Positions 61,554-64,000 of a stretch of DNA of 64,000 nucleotides are shown here, piece after piece. A program made the position numbers and the translations under genes. The notes beneath the pieces are model-generated. The model worked only from the letters and a program-made list of their open reading frames with translations. It was not told where the DNA came from and ran no database searches. This DNA comes from Hyaloraphidium curvatum (taxonomy: Eukaryota > Monoblepharomycota > Hyaloraphidiomycetes > Hyaloraphidiales > Hyaloraphidiaceae). Location of the stretch: positions 124,001 to 188,000 of the forward strand of contig JAIVFI010000009.1 in the NCBI GenBank assembly GCA_025558095.1. Reading direction: 5' to 3'. Position 1 is the stretch's first letter, and each line of letters begins with the position of its first letter.

Positions 61554-62972
61554 ATGTGGCGCGTTGCTCGCCTCTGCCGGCGGGTTTCGCCCTGGCTGGT
61601 CCCGCTCCGGCCCCGCTTCCACTCCTCCGCCCCCGCACACCCTCCCGGACCCCCGCCGGCCCGGCCCCGGCCCCGCTTCCACTCCTCCTCCTCCTCCCCA
61701 CCTCCCGGCCCCAGTGCTCGCCACGTCACCGCCTCTGCTCCCCCGGAAACCTACGTGGGCGGATATACTCCCATTACGAAGCTGCTCTGGGCCCGCCGTC
61801 TGCAGTGGGATCCCTCGGCGGCGCCTGGCGACGGGCGGTTCACTGTCGCGCTGCCCTTTACGACCGACAGCGTGCTCAGGGAGGAGTATGCCAACCCTTG
61901 GGGCGCGGTTCGCGTTGGGCGGACGCTGGAGGATCTGGATTCGCTGTCGGGCACGGTGGCCTTCGCCCACGTGGCGGACGGCATGGGGGAGGGTTCGGCC
62001 AAGCCGACGTTGGTCACGGCCAGCGTGGACGAGGTACGGGTCAACAGGAGACTAGCACTCGACAAGGACATGGTGATGTCGGGGAGGGTGGTGTGGACGG
62101 GCGCCTCGTCCCTGGACGTGCTTATGGAGGTGCGGCAGGACGGCCCGGCCGCGAAACGCGATGGAGGCGACGCTGCTGCGTCCGCACCTCAGACCGAACC
62201 CTCACTGGTTGCTCTCTTTTCCTACGTCGCCCTGGACCCGGTCACTCGCAAGCCCACGCGTGTGCCCCCCGTGGTCCCCAGCACGGACGCCGACCGCGCC
62301 CTCTTCGCCGAACGGCAGGCGATCGCCGACGCCCGGCGACAGCGACGCAAGCTCCCCCCCTCCTCCGCCCCTCCCTTGGCACCCCCCGCTTCAGCGCTCC
62401 TGGCCCGCCTACGCCGCGCCTCCTCCCTGATGTTTGACCTTCCCGCTCTCACCCCGCCGCGCTTCCTCCCAGTTCCCTCGACCCGCCTCGACGACGCCTT
62501 CCTCACGCACCCCCAGGACCGCAACACGGCGGGCCGCATCTTCGGGGGCTTTCTCCTCCGCCGTGCGTTCGAACTCTCCTTTGCTGCCGCCTTCCTGTTC
62601 TCGGGTGCCAGGCCGACGTTCGTACGCTGCGACGAGGTCAGCTTCGCCGCACCGGTGGACGCGGGGGAGCTGCTACGCTTCTCGGCACGGGTGCTGGCCG
62701 CGTGGCCCGAGCCCGAGGGCAAGGAGGGGGATTGGCTGGTGGCCGTCGAGACTGTAGCGGAGAAGTCGGACCCCGGGCGGCGCACGTCCGAGGTGGCCAA
62801 CGTGTTCAGCTACGTGTTCCGGTGCGCTCCCAAGGGGAGGCCGAGGGTGCCGGTGCCGGCTTCGGCGGAGGACGCGGCGAAAATGGCGGGGCTGCTGGCG
62901 AGGCTGCCGGAGGAAGATGCGGCGGCGATCGCCGGGGAGGTGGAGGCAGCGGAGGCTGAACGTTGCGACTGA
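61554..62972 (+). CDS. Mitochondrial acyl-CoA thioesterase, ACOT9-like double hotdog
   Basis: 472 residues, intronless. The N-terminal ~60 residues are Arg/Pro/Ser-rich with a repeated RPRFHSS element, fitting a mitochondrial presequence. The first hotdog domain is about 85-240 (YANPWGAVRVGRTLEDLDSL; GTVAFAHVAD). The second begins near 310 with QDRNTAGRIFGGFLLRRAFE and PTFVRCDEVSFAAPVDAGEL, the typical ACOT9/10 active-site helix and following strand. It hydrolyses medium- to long-chain acyl-CoA to free fatty acid and CoA in mitochondria. A Pro/Ala linker joins the two domains. Confidence 0.92.
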   Translation: MWRVARLCRRVSPWLVPLRPRFHSSAPAHPPGPPPARPRPRFHSSSSSPPPGPSARHVTASAPPETYVGGYTPITKLLWARRLQWDPSAAPGDGRFTVALPFTTDSVLREEYANPWGAVRVGRTLEDLDSLSGTVAFAHVADGMGEGSAKPTLVTASVDEVRVNRRLALDKDMVMSGRVVWTGASSLDVLMEVRQDGPAAKRDGGDAAASAPQTEPSLVALFSYVALDPVTRKPTRVPPVVPSTDADRALFAERQAIADARRQRRKLPPSSAPPLAPPASALLARLRRASSLMFDLPALTPPRFLPVPSTRLDDAFLTHPQDRNTAGRIFGGFLLRRAFELSFAAAFLFSGARPTFVRCDEVSFAAPVDAGELLRFSARVLAAWPEPEGKEGDWLVAVETVAEKSDPGRRTSEVANVFSYVFRCAPKGRPRVPVPASAEDAAKMAGLLARLPEEDAAAIAGEVEAAEAERCD

Positions 62973-63079
62973 TTACTACTTCGACGCCGCTTTGTCGGAC
63001 CCACAAACGATCAAGACATCGGTCCATGACGCGCGGGAAGCTGATATGCGTATGCTGTCTATTTCAGTTTTGATGGGGA

Positions 63080-64000
63080 TCACGGTCTGGCAAGCACCGA
63101 GCCTAGGTCCAGGTGTGGCCCGTCGTGATAGCGCACCTCGTCCGCCTTGAGCCCGCCTCCCAGCCTTGCCAGGACGGCCGACACCCTCTTGTTCTCCGCC
63201 GGATCGTGGTCCAGGTCGAAGCATCCGACCCGGAGGCGCCGCAACCTCCTGGGAAGCCCCATGGCTAGCGCGGAGGTTGACACATAGTCCGCCTCGAGCT
63301 CCTCCAGGAAAGACAGGCGGATCATGTCGGTCCAGCAGGCCAGCAGAGGACCCGGTTCGAACGTTTCGCAGAGCAGCTTCACGGTGTTCGGCCTGAGGTC
63401 TGGGTTGTCCACGGCCGAGACCTGCAGGTCCTCCCAGTCGTAGCAGGTCAGCCTGCTGACCCAGAACGCCAGCCTTGGGGGAACGCAGTAGCCTTCGATG
63501 AGGTTGAACTCCAAGTCGACGTCCTTGAGCAGCGGAGACCGGTCCCCGATCGCATCGAAGAGGTCGACCGCGTCGAACCCGATGTACTTGAGCCGGCAGA
63601 GCGAGGGGAAGCTGGTGCTGAACTTCCTTGGTCGCCGTTCAAAGCCGATCTCCCCGAACGCATCGATCTGGAGCTCGAGCTCCTCCAGCTGCGGCAGGCT
63701 GAGGAAGGCAAAGCGGCCAGGTCGTCGACGTCTTGGAGCACGCAGTCCAGGGAGCGCAGGTTCGAGAAGGCTCCCAGGAAGGGCGGCAGGGTGTGGCGCA
63801 GGTGGATGCCGTCCAGCCCATTGGTGCCAAGCCGGTTGTGCGAGAACCCGGCAAGGAAGCCACGGAGGTGCCCCGTGTTGCCGTAGAACGACACGTCCCG
63901 CACGAACACGTGGTAGGTGCTCCGGTACGTCTGCCATGAGGCCACGCACAGCCGGCGCCGGTCCTTCTGAATATCCAGTCGCGCCGCGATCATGGCCAGC
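63080..64000 (-). pseudogene. F-box/LRR-like gene with one frameshift, 5' end beyond the window
   Basis: The minus strand enters from the right edge with an F-box-like segment (LAMIAARLDIQKDRRRLC), then LRSLDCVLQDVDDLA. It shifts by one base near 63715 into FAFLSLPQLEELELQ and runs to a stop at 63080. Later repeats include FLEELEADYVSTSALA and PRRLRRLRVGCFDLD. The only GT...AG pair that could bridge the shift is 41 nt with no branch sequence, shorter than every other intron here. A one-base deletion or sequencing error is therefore likelier. Family members lie at 2.7, 34.1 and 35.2 kb. Confidence 0.7.

Noticed and set aside
63675-63715. 41-nt intron repairing the F-box gene at the right edge
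   Set aside because: It would be shorter than any supported intron here (minimum 50 nt) and has no branch sequence; a one-base frameshift is simpler.

Overview
The window is GC-rich nuclear DNA from a eukaryote. Most genes are split by very short introns, almost all 50-93 nt, with GT...AG ends and in many cases a CTGAC- or CTAAC-like branch sequence 15-35 nt before the acceptor. The gene set (ARFRP1-type GTPase, DPH1, Ubp8/USP22, mitochondrial MsrB, ABC-A half transporter, monocarboxylate-type MFS carrier) together with the tiny introns fits a fungus. The Churchill-family protein and the 7-TM protein lean towards an early-diverging, chytrid-like lineage. That placement is inference from gene content only.

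Layout. 0-7 kb: a secreted or membrane-anchored Pro/Lys-rich protein running off the left edge, a small basic ORF, an F-box/LRR-like protein, a coiled-coil gene of uncertain splicing and a dual-specificity phosphatase. 7.5-13.6 kb: a large unrecognised spliced protein, a Churchill zinc protein and, divergent from it, a 7-exon MFS transporter. 13.7-15.2 kb: a decayed paralogue of the 45.7 kb gene and a secreted Cys-rich protein with an 8-nt first exon. 15.4-24 kb: a 9-exon ABC-A half transporter, a persulfide dioxygenase-rhodanese fusion sharing a promoter with a spliced SfsA-like gene, and an intronless GH36 alpha-galactosidase. 24.3-34 kb is the housekeeping core: Ubp8/USP22, an NAD-dependent epimerase-like SDR, DPH1, MsrB, ARFRP1 and a single-pass membrane protein.

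34-41.3 kb is a disturbed accessory block. It holds an F-box/LRR-like gene abutting a frameshifted relative, a decayed Penelope-like reverse transcriptase, a coiled-coil/kinase protein resembling Crinkler-type kinases, and an inverted broken copy of the leucyl aminopeptidase 3' end carrying a 346-bp insert. 41.7-47.1 kb: a SET-domain methyltransferase, the intact M17 leucyl aminopeptidase and the intact relative of the 13.7 kb pseudogene. 47.5-57 kb is mostly secreted and membrane proteins: a lipase-like protein with a repeat tail, an APP1-like secreted protein, a 7-TM protein, a Cys-rich small protein and a four-TM protein with a Pro-rich tail. 57.6-64 kb: aldo-keto reductase, a secreted protein of bacterial flavour, a methyltransferase divergent from an ACOT9-like thioesterase, and a frameshifted F-box/LRR-like gene running off the right edge.

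Exon boundaries were worked out by hand: a GT/AG pair had to keep phase and restore family motifs, and every model given as intact sums to a multiple of three. No tRNA, rRNA or CRISPR array was seen. Functional themes are sulfur/redox handling (ETHE1-like fusion, MsrB, aldo-keto reductase), Golgi and membrane traffic (ARFRP1), chromatin and translation (Ubp8, DPH1), and secreted or lineage-specific families that are duplicating and decaying.
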